A stretch of DNA of 42,673 nt, from positions 1-42,673 of the forward strand of contig JAJFHT010000110.1 in NCBI GenBank assembly GCA_021775495.1. The letters are read 5' to 3'. The notes beneath the pieces are model-generated. The model saw nothing but the letters and a program-made list of their open reading frames with translations. It did no database searches and had not been told where the DNA came from. How positions within the stretch are numbered: position 1 is the stretch's first letter; every line of letters starts with the position of its first letter. Both the position numbers and the translations under genes were made by a program. The DNA comes from Hyphomicrobiales bacterium. GTDB lineage: Bacteria > Pseudomonadota > Alphaproteobacteria > Rhizobiales > Rhizobiaceae. Positions 35,130 to 42,673 of the stretch are shown piece after piece.

Positions 35130-36026
35130 TCAGTCGGCTTGCCTGCTGTCAGCCTTCAGCTTTCGACCCAGCCGACCCGCGAGATCTTGAATGAATTGCC
35201 AGGCTACCCGACCAGACCGGCTGCCTCTCGTGACCGACCATTCGAGAGCTTCGGCGTGCAATGTTTCCGGATTTGTTTCCAGATTGTGGTAGCGCACATA
35301 GGCGTCGATCATTTCCAGATAGTCGTCCTGGGAACATTTGTGGAAACCCAGCCACAGACCGAACCGGTCAGACAGGGAAACCTTTTCTTCAACGGCTTCA
35401 GACGGGTTTATCGCGGTCGATCGCTCGTTTTCGATCATATCGCGCGGTAGCAGGTGCCGCCGATTCGACGTTGCATAGAAAATCACGTTGTCCGGACGTC
35501 CCTCAACGCCACCCTCAAGAGCAGCTTTCAAGGACTTGTAGGACGTATCGTCATTGTCGAAGGAGAGGTCGTCGCAAAACAGGACAAAGCGGTGATTTGT
35601 GTTTTTGACGATGTTCATCACTTCGGGCAGGTCGCCGATGTCTTCGCGGTGGATCTCCACAAGCTTCAGACGGGCATCGGATTTGCCGGCAGCACCGTTT
35701 ATCGACGCGTGAACAGCTTTCACCAGTGACGATTTCCCCATGCCTCTAGCGCCCCAGAGCAATGTATTGTTGGCCGGCAGGCCTTCAGCAAAACGTCTTG
35801 TGTTGTCGATGAGAATGTCACGCACATGATCGACGCCGCGGATCAATCCGATATCGACGCGATTGACCTGAAAAACCGGTTCCAGATAGCCGGGACGGGC
35901 CGACCAGATGAAACAATCAGCTGCGGCAAAGTCGGTTTCGGGCGGTTGCGGTGGGGTCAAACGGGACACCGCGTCGATCAACCGATCCAGCTTGTCGTTC
36001 AGGGTACGGATGCTCTCGTCAGCCAT
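35130..36026 (-). CDS. AAA-type ATPase, DUF815 family
   Basis: A P-loop ATPase of 298 residues of the DUF815 family, function not established. Walker A is GARGMGKS (92-99), Walker B is FVLFCDDLSF (147-156), and a sensor-like YATSNRRHLLPRDM follows near 185, with an Arg-rich C-terminal lid (GSRSGRVAWQFIQDL). The N-terminal 35 residues form a short helix then a Pro-rich linker. I chose ATG 36026 (MADES); the frame stays open far upstream over the yajC gene but without family features. It converges on nlpD and is divergent from yajC with 172 bp between, a position I recall in other Rhizobiales. Confidence 0.87.
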   Translation of the reverse strand: MADESIRTLNDKLDRLIDAVSRLTPPQPPETDFAAADCFIWSARPGYLEPVFQVNRVDIGLIRGVDHVRDILIDNTRRFAEGLPANNTLLWGARGMGKSSLVKAVHASINGAAGKSDARLKLVEIHREDIGDLPEVMNIVKNTNHRFVLFCDDLSFDNDDTSYKSLKAALEGGVEGRPDNVIFYATSNRRHLLPRDMIENERSTAINPSEAVEEKVSLSDRFGLWLGFHKCSQDDYLEMIDAYVRYHNLETNPETLHAEALEWSVTRGSRSGRVAWQFIQDLAGRLGRKLKADSRQAD

Positions 36027-36118
36027 TGTCTCGTCACTTTCCACCGGATCAATCCAGAACCAAGCCCTTATCATGGGCAATTCGACGCGAAAAGCACCGT
36101 TTAGGCACGAAAGCGCGG

Positions 36119-36146
36119 TTGCAAAGGCGGCGTCACGAACTATATT
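36119..36146 (+). promoter_or_regulatory. Probable yajC-secDF promoter
   Basis: TTGCAA (36119-36124) and TATATT (36141-36146) are 16 bp apart, about 50 bp before the yajC start. The hexamers are good and this is the only strong pair in the divergent region. Confidence 0.5.
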
Positions 36147-36198
36147 CCGCAAACCCGAGGCCCATCGGCAAGGGGTCTGTTTTGTCAGGAGAATTTGT

Positions 36199-36537
36199 AT
36201 GTTCGCCACGCCGGCTTTTGCGCAGTCTGGTTCCCTAGCTGCTGGTCCCGATCTTTTCATGAGCATTCTGCCGTTCGTGCTCATTTTCGCGATCATGTAT
36301 TTTTTGATCATCAGACCGCAGCGGCAGCAGGCGAAAAAACGCGCCGAAATGCTCGAAGCTGTCCGTCGCGGAGACACGGTTGTTACAGGCGGTGGCCTGG
36401 TCGGAAAGGTGACCAAGGTCGTCAATGATGGCGAACTGGAGGTCGAGATTGCTTCGGGCGTCAAGGTGACAGCGATCAAATCGATGGTGGCCGAAGTGCG
36501 CGTCAAGGGCGAACCGGCGGCAGCCGCCAAAAAGTAA
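36199..36537 (+). CDS. yajC: Preprotein translocase subunit YajC
   Basis: An accessory membrane subunit of the SecDF-YajC complex, 112 residues. It has one membrane helix (about 21-40, MSILPFVLIFAIMYFLIIRP) followed by the diagnostic RPQRQQAKKRAEML and a beta domain (GDTVVTGGGLVGKVTKV). ATG 36199 has an excellent AGGAG 7 nt upstream. The short stretch before the helix contains MFATPAFAQSG, looking like a remnant of a signal peptide, common in alphaproteobacterial YajC. secDF follows after 42 bp. Confidence 0.95.
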   Translation: MFATPAFAQSGSLAAGPDLFMSILPFVLIFAIMYFLIIRPQRQQAKKRAEMLEAVRRGDTVVTGGGLVGKVTKVVNDGELEVEIASGVKVTAIKSMVAEVRVKGEPAAAAKK

Positions 36538-36579
36538 CGCGACGCCGGCCCCTGTGGTCGGCAAGCCAAGGGAGCTTCC

Positions 36580-39144
36580 ATGCTCTATTTTTCCCGCTGG
36601 AAAACCGTTCTGATCTGGCTGTCGGTGCTGGCAGGCGTGTTGTTCGCCGCGCCAAACCTGTTTTCGCCGTCGCTGCTTTCCGGACTGCCGGACTGGCTGC
36701 CCAAAAAACAGATGACCCTGGGCCTCGATCTGCAAGGCGGGTCGCATATTCTGCTCCGGCTAGAACGCAAGGATCTGATCGATGAGCGCCTCGAATCGAC
36801 GCGCGATGACGTCCGGCAGCGCCTGCGGAGCGAAGGTATCGGATATACCGGTCTCTCGGGCCTGAATCGCACCGTTCAAGTACGTATTCGCAATCTGGAC
36901 GATGTCGAACGGGCGAAAACGGCCCTGCAGACGCTTACTGAACCGGTCTCATCTGGTCTGTTCGGCAGCGGTGTCGTCAGGGAAATCGAGATCGATGAAA
37001 CTGAACCGGGATTACTGACATTCTTTCTGACGGAGGCTGGTATCGACTATCGTGTCGCATCGGCCCTTACCCAGTCGATTGAAGTGGTTGGACGGCGTGT
37101 CAATGAACTTGGAACGACGGAGCCGGTCATCCAGCGGCAGGGCACCGACCGTATTCTGGTTCAGGTCCCCGGCCTGCAGGATCCGGAGCGTCTGAAGGAC
37201 CTGCTCGGCCAGACCGCCAAACTGACATTCCAGATGGTCGATCAGTCGGTCCCCGTACAGGAAGCGATTGAAGGCCGCCCGCCCGCGGGCACGTCGGTCA
37301 TGTATTCGACCGATGATCCACCCTTTCCATACCTGATTGAGAATCGTGTCATCGTATCGGGTGAAAACCTGGTCGACGCGCAGGCAAGTTTCGATCAAAG
37401 GACAAGTGAGCCGGTCGTCTCCTTCCGTTTTGATACCAAGGGTGCCACGCGATTCGGTCAAACTACTCAGCAGAATGTCGGGCGTCTGTTTGCCATTATA
37501 CTCGACGACAGCGTCATATCCGCTCCTCAGATCCGTGAACCGATCCTTGGTGGCGCAGGTCAGATATCCGGAAATTTTGATGTTCAAAGTGCCAATGATC
37601 TTGCGGTTCTGCTGCGCGCCGGTGCGCTGCCGGCAACCCTGACGATTATTGAAGAACGCACGGTCGGTCCGGGTCTCGGTCAGGATTCGATTGACGCCGG
37701 CAAGATTGCGTCGCTTATCGGCGCCGTGCTTGTCATTGCCTTCATGCTGCTGGCCTATGGTTTCCTTGGGATCATCGCCAATATCGCATTGGCGGCGAAC
37801 ATTGCGATTATCGTCGCCATCCTGTCGGTCGTGGGTGCAACACTGACCCTCCCGGGTATTGCCGGTATCGTCCTGACTATCGGCATGGCTGTTGATTCCA
37901 ACGTGTTGATCTATGAGCGTATTCGTGAAGAAAGGGTCGGTGGCAAATCGATCATTCAAGCTATTGACCGGGGTTTCTCACGCGCGCTCGCAACGATCGT
38001 CGATGCCAATGTGACCACGCTGATCGCTGCGCTGATCCTGTTCACCCTCGGCTCCGGGCCGGTCAAGGGCTTTGCCATCACTCTGGCAATCGGCATTATA
38101 ACCACCGTATTCACCGCCTTTACCCTGACGCGCTGGATGATTGCGGAGTGGGTCAAACGGGCGCGTCCGAAAGATCTGCCACGCCGGCCATTGGCGGTGG
38201 TTCCGGATAGCACAAAAATTCCGTTCCTCTGGCTGAGACGCATTGCATTCAGTGGATCGGCAGCACTCGGCCTGGCGGCATTGGCGCTGTTTGCAACCAT
38301 CAACATGAACTACGGCATCGATTTCAAGGGCGGATCGCTGATCGAGGTTCAGGCAAATTCCGGCGAAGCCGACACGGGCGATATTCGCTCGCGCCTTTCC
38401 GATCTGAATCTCGGTGATGTGCAAGTGCAGGAATTCGGCGCCGAGAGCGATGTGCTGATTCGCGTCGAGAGTCAGGATGGCGGCGAGAATGCCGAGCAGA
38501 CGGTGATTGCCAAGGTTCGTGCTGAACTGGAGGTTGACCACACTTTCCGCCGTGTCGAGGTTGTCGGTCCCACCATATCGGGAGAACTGGCGCGTAACGG
38601 AACCATCGGCGTGGTGGTTTCCATGTTTGCGATCATGCTCTACATCTGGCTGCGATTTGAGTGGCAGTTCGCCGTCGGTGCGATTTTGGCAACGTTGCAC
38701 GATGTCGTCATGACGATTGGTTTCTTTGTCGTCACAGGAATTGAATTCAACCTGTCGAGCATCGCAGCGATTTTGACGATTGTCGGTTACTCGCTGAACG
38801 ATACGGTTGTCGTATACGATCGTGTGCGCGAGAATCTGCGACGATTCAAGAAGATGCGATTGACCGATCTGCTTGATATTTCCATCAACCAGATGCTGTC
38901 GCGTACGGTCATCACTTCCGTTACCACCTTGCTGGCGCTTCTTGCCTTGTTCTTGTTCGGTGGTGAAGTCATCCGGTCGTTCACAGCAGCAATGATATTC
39001 GGCGTTGTCATTGGCACTTACTCGTCGATTTTCATTGCGGCGCCGTTGCTGGTTCTGTTCAATCTGCGCCCAGGCAGCCGCAATATTGATGCACAGGCTG
39101 CAAGCGGGAACGAGCCAGAAGACGCTCCCGTCGCAACCAGTTGA
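36580..39144 (+). CDS. secDF: Fused protein-export membrane protein SecDF
   Basis: A single 854-residue polypeptide combining SecD and SecF, using the proton gradient to pull proteins from SecYEG on the periplasmic side. SecD part: first helix, then LGLDLQGGSHILLRLE near residue 47, a large periplasmic domain, and a membrane block with GIAGIVLTIGMAVDSNVLIYERIREE. A linker at about 525-550 joins the SecF part: GIDFKGGSLIEVQ near 582 and AAILTIVGYSLNDTVVVYDRVREN near 730. All twelve hydrophobic segments seem present, and both conserved Asp/Arg sites are intact. The stop overlaps a TTG in the next gene. Confidence 0.96.
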   Translation: MLYFSRWKTVLIWLSVLAGVLFAAPNLFSPSLLSGLPDWLPKKQMTLGLDLQGGSHILLRLERKDLIDERLESTRDDVRQRLRSEGIGYTGLSGLNRTVQVRIRNLDDVERAKTALQTLTEPVSSGLFGSGVVREIEIDETEPGLLTFFLTEAGIDYRVASALTQSIEVVGRRVNELGTTEPVIQRQGTDRILVQVPGLQDPERLKDLLGQTAKLTFQMVDQSVPVQEAIEGRPPAGTSVMYSTDDPPFPYLIENRVIVSGENLVDAQASFDQRTSEPVVSFRFDTKGATRFGQTTQQNVGRLFAIILDDSVISAPQIREPILGGAGQISGNFDVQSANDLAVLLRAGALPATLTIIEERTVGPGLGQDSIDAGKIASLIGAVLVIAFMLLAYGFLGIIANIALAANIAIIVAILSVVGATLTLPGIAGIVLTIGMAVDSNVLIYERIREERVGGKSIIQAIDRGFSRALATIVDANVTTLIAALILFTLGSGPVKGFAITLAIGIITTVFTAFTLTRWMIAEWVKRARPKDLPRRPLAVVPDSTKIPFLWLRRIAFSGSAALGLAALALFATINMNYGIDFKGGSLIEVQANSGEADTGDIRSRLSDLNLGDVQVQEFGAESDVLIRVESQDGGENAEQTVIAKVRAELEVDHTFRRVEVVGPTISGELARNGTIGVVVSMFAIMLYIWLRFEWQFAVGAILATLHDVVMTIGFFVVTGIEFNLSSIAAILTIVGYSLNDTVVVYDRVRENLRRFKKMRLTDLLDISINQMLSRTVITSVTTLLALLALFLFGGEVIRSFTAAMIFGVVIGTYSSIFIAAPLLVLFNLRPGSRNIDAQAASGNEPEDAPVATS

Positions 39145-39155
39145 CCAGTAGCGCG

Positions 39156-39545
39156 ATGGCCGGCGGGTTTGAAATCAGGCAGGCTCATTTCCCCGGAAAG
39201 GTGCCGCTGGATGCTTATGGCAATGGCGGCTTCCGCTTCGCCGACATGTCGCATCGCGGGTCGATTTTGTGCCTGCCGTCGGGCGTTCACGGCTGGGAGC
39301 CGAAACGGCCCGACGCACTGGAAGCTGCTGATTTCCAATTGCTGCTTGATGAAGCGTCGGACGTTCAGATTCTTCTTGTGGGAACAGGGGACCAGCTCAA
39401 ACCGCTGCCCAAAGAACTGCGTGAAGTGTTCCGGGATGCCGGCATATCGGCCGACCCGATGGGAACAGGCGCGGCGGTGCGCACATACAATGTGCTTTTG
39501 GCCGAAGACAGGGCAGTGGCGGCAGCCCTGATTGCCGTCGACTGA
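39156..39545 (+). CDS. Mth938-like domain protein (DUF498)
   Basis: A 129-residue protein of the Mth938/NDUFAF3-like family. In mitochondria the relative NDUFAF3 helps assemble respiratory complex I; the bacterial role is not established. The sequence shows IRQAHFPGKVPLDAYGNGGF, LCLPSGVHGW and QILLVGTGDQLKPLP, all typical. I chose ATG 39156; TTG 39141, which overlaps the secDF stop, is the other choice. It overlaps or abuts the phytoene-synthase-like gene. Because the next gene resembles NDUFAF6, the two may work together on complex I, but this is inference. Confidence 0.85.
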   Translation: MAGGFEIRQAHFPGKVPLDAYGNGGFRFADMSHRGSILCLPSGVHGWEPKRPDALEAADFQLLLDEASDVQILLVGTGDQLKPLPKELREVFRDAGISADPMGTGAAVRTYNVLLAEDRAVAAALIAVD

Positions 39546-39558
39546 ACGGGGCGCGTCG

Positions 39559-40386
39559 TTGGACGACAACCAAAAACATTCGATGATGATCGTTCGGGAT
39601 GCCAGCCCGGACCGGTATATTGCAACGCTCTATGCACCGACCGAAAAACGCGGTCCCCTGTCCGCCTTGTACGGGTTTGACGCTGAGATTTCGCAGATAA
39701 TCGAACGCGTCAGCGAACCGCTGCCTGGCGAGATCCGGTTGCAATGGTGGCGTGACGTGATCGGCGGAGAACGCCGGGCCGAGGCGACCGGAAACCCTGT
39801 CGCTGCTGCGTTTGTTGATGTGGTTGAAAAGTTTGGTCTACCGCAACAGAGCCTTGCCAACCTGATTGATGCGCGGATTTTTGATCTCTATTCCGATCCA
39901 ATGCCCAGTCGCAGCGACCTAGAAGGCTATTGCGGGGATACAGTTTCGGCAATGTTTCAGCTTGCTGCGATGGTGCTCGATCCGTCTGCCGCAAGGGAGG
40001 TGTCCAATTGTGCCGGACATGCGGGTGTTGCCTATGGCATCACCGGGCTTTTACAGTCATTGCCGCGTTCCCGGGAGCGAGGACAATGTTTCGTTCCTGC
40101 CGACATCCTGAACGCTGCGGGATCGGATCCACTTGAATTCATCAACGACGGACAATCTGAATCGAGAGCTGTGGAAATGATGATCGCATTGGCCAGCGAG
40201 CATCTGACTTCGTTTGAGGCCATGGCTGGTGATCTGCCGAAACAGCTCCGACCGGCCTTCCTGCCGCTGGCGCCGGTTCGTTCCATCCTTGCCGGGCGCG
40301 GGCTTGGAACTGCCAGTCATCGAACGATAGCACCATTTCGGCGGCAATTGGCCATATTGAGGCGCGCCGTTTGGGGGTGGAGGTGA
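39559..40386 (+). CDS. Squalene/phytoene synthase-like protein, NDUFAF6-like
   Basis: About 275 residues with the squalene/phytoene synthase fold: DRYIATLYAPTEKRGPLSAL near the N-terminus and EIRLQWWRDVIGG afterwards. However, the first Asp-rich substrate motif expected at the YGFDAEISQIIERV segment lacks a DxxxD, and the second (around LLQSLPRSRERGQCFVPADIL) has lost its Asp residues. This fits the non-enzymatic complex I assembly factor NDUFAF6 better than a carotenoid or hopanoid enzyme. There is no ATG before the core: TTG 39559 gives a suitable N-terminus, ATG 39583 and TTG 39532 are alternatives. No other carotenoid or squalene genes are near. Confidence 0.75.
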   Translation: MDDNQKHSMMIVRDASPDRYIATLYAPTEKRGPLSALYGFDAEISQIIERVSEPLPGEIRLQWWRDVIGGERRAEATGNPVAAAFVDVVEKFGLPQQSLANLIDARIFDLYSDPMPSRSDLEGYCGDTVSAMFQLAAMVLDPSAAREVSNCAGHAGVAYGITGLLQSLPRSRERGQCFVPADILNAAGSDPLEFINDGQSESRAVEMMIALASEHLTSFEAMAGDLPKQLRPAFLPLAPVRSILAGRGLGTASHRTIAPFRRQLAILRRAVWGWR

Positions 40387-40395
40387 GACTGACAG

Positions 40396-40411
40396 TTGAC
40401 GTAAACGTCAA
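40396..40411. promoter_or_regulatory. 16-bp dyad, candidate MerR-type operator
   Basis: TTGACGT and ACGTCAA are exact inverted arms around AA, starting 10 bp after the phytoene-synthase-like stop. The first arm is also a good -35 hexamer (TTGACG, 40396-40401) for the following gene pair; the -10 is unclear (ACTTAT at 17 bp or TATCTG at 20 bp). There is no T-run, so it is unlikely to be a terminator. Such ACGT-centred dyads resemble sites I recall for MerR-family LiuR-like regulators. Confidence 0.5.
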
Positions 40412-40534
40412 AAATGTTACTTATCTGCCTCAGGCCCAAGGTCCGGAATTTTTCATCTTTGACGGCTGATGCTTTCTTGGATGGATTGCGGAATACCAAT
40501 TGCGGCCAATGTTTAGTTTTTGGAACCAGCATCA

Positions 40535-40966
40535 ATGAGCCTGACTGTTCTGGTGATTGTGGTTTTTGCCGGCATTTCCCTTGTGGTGTTGGCGGTTCAT
40601 TTTTCCGGCGGCAGCGAAATAGCGCAGATCGGGTCGAAGCAGACGGCGGTCGATCGGCTGTCAGCTGATTTTGAGGAAGAGACGGCCGAGGACGTTCATA
40701 TAACCCGCGACACGCGTACCGCGTTTTTGCTTTTGGCGTCCGGTATGGTTGGCGTAGTCCATAGCGTTGGCGACATGTTTCTGACCCGTTGTTTGTGGCC
40801 CGCTGAAATTAGGCGGGTCGAACGAACATCGGACGAAAAACTCCTGCTAAACCTGAACGATCCGACATGGCCAGGCGGAGTGTTCGAGTTTGAGGACCGG
40901 AATGTCTGCGATGCGGTGTTCGATCACCTGCAAATGCTTGCAGACACTAAAAAGGAAATTGCCTGA
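40535..40966 (+). CDS. Unknown membrane-anchored protein coupled to fatty-acid hydroxylase
   Basis: I do not recognise this 143-residue protein. A hydrophobic segment at about residues 2-24 (LTVLVIVVFAGISLVVLAV) anchors it; the rest is a soluble domain containing DTRTAFLLLASGMVGVVHSVGD and a C-terminal part ending VCDAVFDHLQMLAD. ATG 40535 is preferred to TTG 40520. The stop overlaps the ATG of the next gene (TGATG at 40964-40968), so the two are translationally coupled, and a 16-bp dyad upstream may control them. It is probably a partner of the hydroxylase, but only the coupling supports this. Confidence 0.65.
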   Translation: MSLTVLVIVVFAGISLVVLAVHFSGGSEIAQIGSKQTAVDRLSADFEEETAEDVHITRDTRTAFLLLASGMVGVVHSVGDMFLTRCLWPAEIRRVERTSDEKLLLNLNDPTWPGGVFEFEDRNVCDAVFDHLQMLADTKKEIA

Positions 40967-41931
40967 TGGATGTTCCGGAGTTTCCCAACGTCACACAATT
41001 GGCGATCCCGCTGTTTGTCGCCGCCATTCTGATCGAGCTCCTCATCGTCCGTTACTGGAAGGGCAAGGGCAGTTTCGAGACTCGTGATACGCTGGCCAGC
41101 CTTCTGATGGGAACGGGCAACGTGGTTTCCGGGCTGTTGCTTGGATTCATCGCTTTCGGTGTGCTGATGTGGGCCTGGCAGTTCCGGGTTTATGAATTCG
41201 GGTTTTCCTGGTGGGCGGTGTTGTTGTGTTTCATTCTCGATGATGCCCGCTACTACTGGTATCACCGGATTGCCCACCGCAGCCGCTGGGTCTGGGCTGA
41301 ACACATCAACCATCATTCCAGCCAGCACTACAATCTGTCGACCGCTTTACGGCAATCCTGGACGGGGACTTTCACCGGAATGTTCATTTTGAGGATTCCG
41401 CTGGCGCTTATCGGATTTCACCCGGTTCTGCTGGTTTTTGTCGGCGGCCTCAATCTGCTTTACCAGTTCTGGATTCATACGGAGACGATCGGCAAGATGT
41501 GGCGGTGGTTCGAATTCATCTTCAATACGCCGTCGCACCATCGGGTTCATCACGCCACAAATCCGAGATATCTGGACGCCAACTATGCCGGTACTTTAAT
41601 CGTCTGGGATCGAATGTTCGGATCTTTCGTCCCCGAACTGGATGAAGATCGCCCGCGATACGGGATCGTCAAAAATATCGGTACGTTCAATCCGTTCAAA
41701 ATCGCCTTTCATGAATGGGCATCGATGTTCAAGGATGCTCTAGCCCCGGGTCTGAGCCTGAGACAGCGTTTTCTGTACCTGTTTGCGCCGCCCGGATGGA
41801 GCCATGATGGCAGCCGCAAAGGGTCCGGGGAACTGAAAGCTGATTTTGTCCGTCTTCATCCAGAAGAATCAGGAAAACCGGGTCTGCCGGAGGCGGCAAC
41901 GGCCGCACCCGACCTGCAACCGGCGGAGTAA
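40966..41931 (+). CDS. Sterol desaturase / fatty-acid hydroxylase family membrane protein
   Basis: A 321-residue integral membrane di-iron enzyme of the fatty acid hydroxylase superfamily, predicted to hydroxylate or desaturate a lipid. The iron-binding His clusters are visible: H100-x3-H104, H113-x2-H116-H117, H171, and H191/H192 with H195/H196 (HHRVHH). Four to five hydrophobic segments surround them. The lipid substrate is not evident; possibilities are ornithine lipids, hopanoids or fatty acyl chains. The ATG overlaps the stop of the preceding small membrane protein. It converges on trmFO with 30 bp between. In related genomes I would expect trmFO nearer the phytoene-synthase-like gene, so this pair may be an insertion. 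Confidence 0.87.
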   Translation: MDVPEFPNVTQLAIPLFVAAILIELLIVRYWKGKGSFETRDTLASLLMGTGNVVSGLLLGFIAFGVLMWAWQFRVYEFGFSWWAVLLCFILDDARYYWYHRIAHRSRWVWAEHINHHSSQHYNLSTALRQSWTGTFTGMFILRIPLALIGFHPVLLVFVGGLNLLYQFWIHTETIGKMWRWFEFIFNTPSHHRVHHATNPRYLDANYAGTLIVWDRMFGSFVPELDEDRPRYGIVKNIGTFNPFKIAFHEWASMFKDALAPGLSLRQRFLYLFAPPGWSHDGSRKGSGELKADFVRLHPEESGKPGLPEAATAAPDLQPAE

Positions 41932-41961
41932 CCGCTCCGTTCCAGTACTGGCCTTGTGAAT

Positions 41962-42673
41962 CTATTCCGCGGCCTGGATTTTCGTTTCCAAGCCGAGCCA
42001 GCTGCGGCAATCGGCCAATGCTCGCCGGGAGATGGCCAGCTTCTTTGCGATCGCCTTTTCCTTACCGCGAAATCTTCCAGCGCCTTCCGGCTTGACGATT
42101 TCGACCGGCGGAAACAGGCCGAAATTCACATTCATCGGTTGAAACGAGCGCTTTCCGGGCTCGTCGTGACTGACCAGATGTCCACCGGTGATGTGCCGCA
42201 ACAGCGCCCCGAAAGCCGTCGTGTATGGAGGCGGAGATATTTCCTGATCAAGCCGTTGCGCGGCGGCAAAACGCCCTGCAAGAAGCCCGATTGCGGCTGA
42301 CTCGACATAACCTTCACAGCCGGTGATCTGGCCGGCAAATCTCAATCCCGGGCGTGTTTGCAGCGCCAAAGTCGGATCGAGCAGTGTCGGTGAATTGATG
42401 TAGGTGTTGCGGTGGAGGCCGCCGAGGCGCGCGAATTCGGCGTTTTCAAGTCCGGGGATCAGCCGAAAAATCCGCGATTGTTCGCCATATTTCAGCTTCG
42501 TCTGAAATCCGACCATGTTGTAGAGTGTGCCAAGCGCATTATCCTGACGCAGTTGGACGACTGCATATGGTTTGGTTTCCGGATTATGGGCATTTGTCAG
42601 GCCCATCGGCTTCATCGGCCCGTGACGCAAGGTTTCAGCTCCGCGTTCGGCCATGATTTCGACTGGCAGACAG
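41962..42673 (-). CDS. trmFO: Methylenetetrahydrofolate--tRNA-(uracil-5-)-methyltransferase TrmFO (partial)
   Basis: The C-terminal part of TrmFO, the folate- and FAD-dependent enzyme that makes m5U54 in tRNA. The N-terminus is beyond the right edge; 236 residues are visible, beginning [20 protein letters not shown], which is a TrmFO signature. Further family segments are [42 protein letters not shown] with the FAD-binding C-terminal motif, and [10 protein letters not shown]. The frame has no break to its TAG stop at 41962-41964. It converges on the fatty-acid-hydroxylase gene. Confidence 0.94.
   Translation of the reverse strand, partial: CLPVEIMAERGAETLRHGPMKPMGLTNAHNPETKPYAVVQLRQDNALGTLYNMVGFQTKLKYGEQSRIFRLIPGLENAEFARLGGLHRNTYINSPTLLDPTLALQTRPGLRFAGQITGCEGYVESAAIGLLAGRFAAAQRLDQEISPPPYTTAFGALLRHITGGHLVSHDEPGKRSFQPMNVNFGLFPPVEIVKPEGAGRFRGKEKAIAKKLAISRRALADCRSWLGLETKIQAAE

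Noticed and set aside
37012-37959. 315-codon open frame antisense to secDF
   Set aside because: It lies fully inside the conserved SecD part and shows no recognisable domain or start signal.
40396-40411. The dyad as a terminator of the phytoene-synthase-like gene
   Set aside because: The loop would be only 2 nt and no T-run follows on either strand.

Overview
The window looks like a chromosomal segment of a Hyphomicrobiales (Rhizobiales) alphaproteobacterium, probably near the Rhizobiaceae, Phyllobacteriaceae or Ahrensiaceae; the genus cannot be fixed from the sequence alone. The reasons are the gene content and order: a TolC / PopZ (DUF2497) / ValS block, an ExoR-type Sel1 protein, the run xthA-erpA | dgt-argS-SPOR-nagZ-scpA-scpB ... 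tatABC-serS-surE-pcm-nlpD, a fused SecDF after YajC, and an Mth938-like protein followed by a squalene/phytoene-synthase-like protein and TrmFO. No transposase, integrase, phage gene, CRISPR array or rRNA was seen.

Layout. (1) 1-6836 is the end of an exopolysaccharide locus. A leftward unit holds two family-2 glycosyltransferases and a calcineurin-type phosphatase cut by the left edge. Divergent from it is a rightward unit: an ExoK-like GH16 glycanase, an ExoT/Wzx-like flippase and an ExoV-like pyruvyltransferase. (2) 6844-8791 is a leftward pair, a two-span membrane protein and a secreted HExxH metallopeptidase, whose role I do not recognise. (3) 8984-9673 has tRNA-Asn, a small membrane protein and tRNA-Cys. 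(4) 9766-17219 runs rightward: a PIMT-like methyltransferase, tolC, popZ, valS and exoR. (5) 17275-18850 runs leftward: a small Cys-rich secreted protein, xthA and erpA. (6) 18958-34851 is a long rightward housekeeping run covering dNTP control, ArgRS, a SPOR protein, peptidoglycan recycling, chromosome condensation, an orphan ABC ATPase, Tat export, SerRS, SurE, PIMT and an NlpD-like LytM factor. (7) 35130-36026 is a leftward AAA ATPase. (8) 36199-41931 runs rightward: yajC, secDF, an Mth938-like gene, a phytoene-synthase-like gene, then a translationally coupled membrane protein / fatty-acid-hydroxylase pair. (9) trmFO is leftward and cut by the right edge.

How the genes fit together. Envelope biology dominates: polysaccharide assembly, cleavage and pyruvylation, control of that polysaccharide by ExoR about 10 kb away, TolC efflux, septal SPOR and LytM factors, NagZ recycling, and both Sec (YajC/SecDF) and Tat export. 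PopZ and ScpAB add chromosome anchoring and condensation. Many genes in the rightward run overlap at GTGA, ATGA or TGATG junctions, so translational coupling is common, and several starts are GTG or TTG.

Most of the window is conserved core. The points most worth a second look are the membrane protein / metallopeptidase pair, the 16-bp dyad before the fatty-acid-hydroxylase pair, a predicted leaderless nagZ transcript, an ATP-binding subunit with no transporter partners between scpB and tatA, and two enzyme-fold proteins that lack key catalytic residues (NlpD-like and phytoene-synthase-like).
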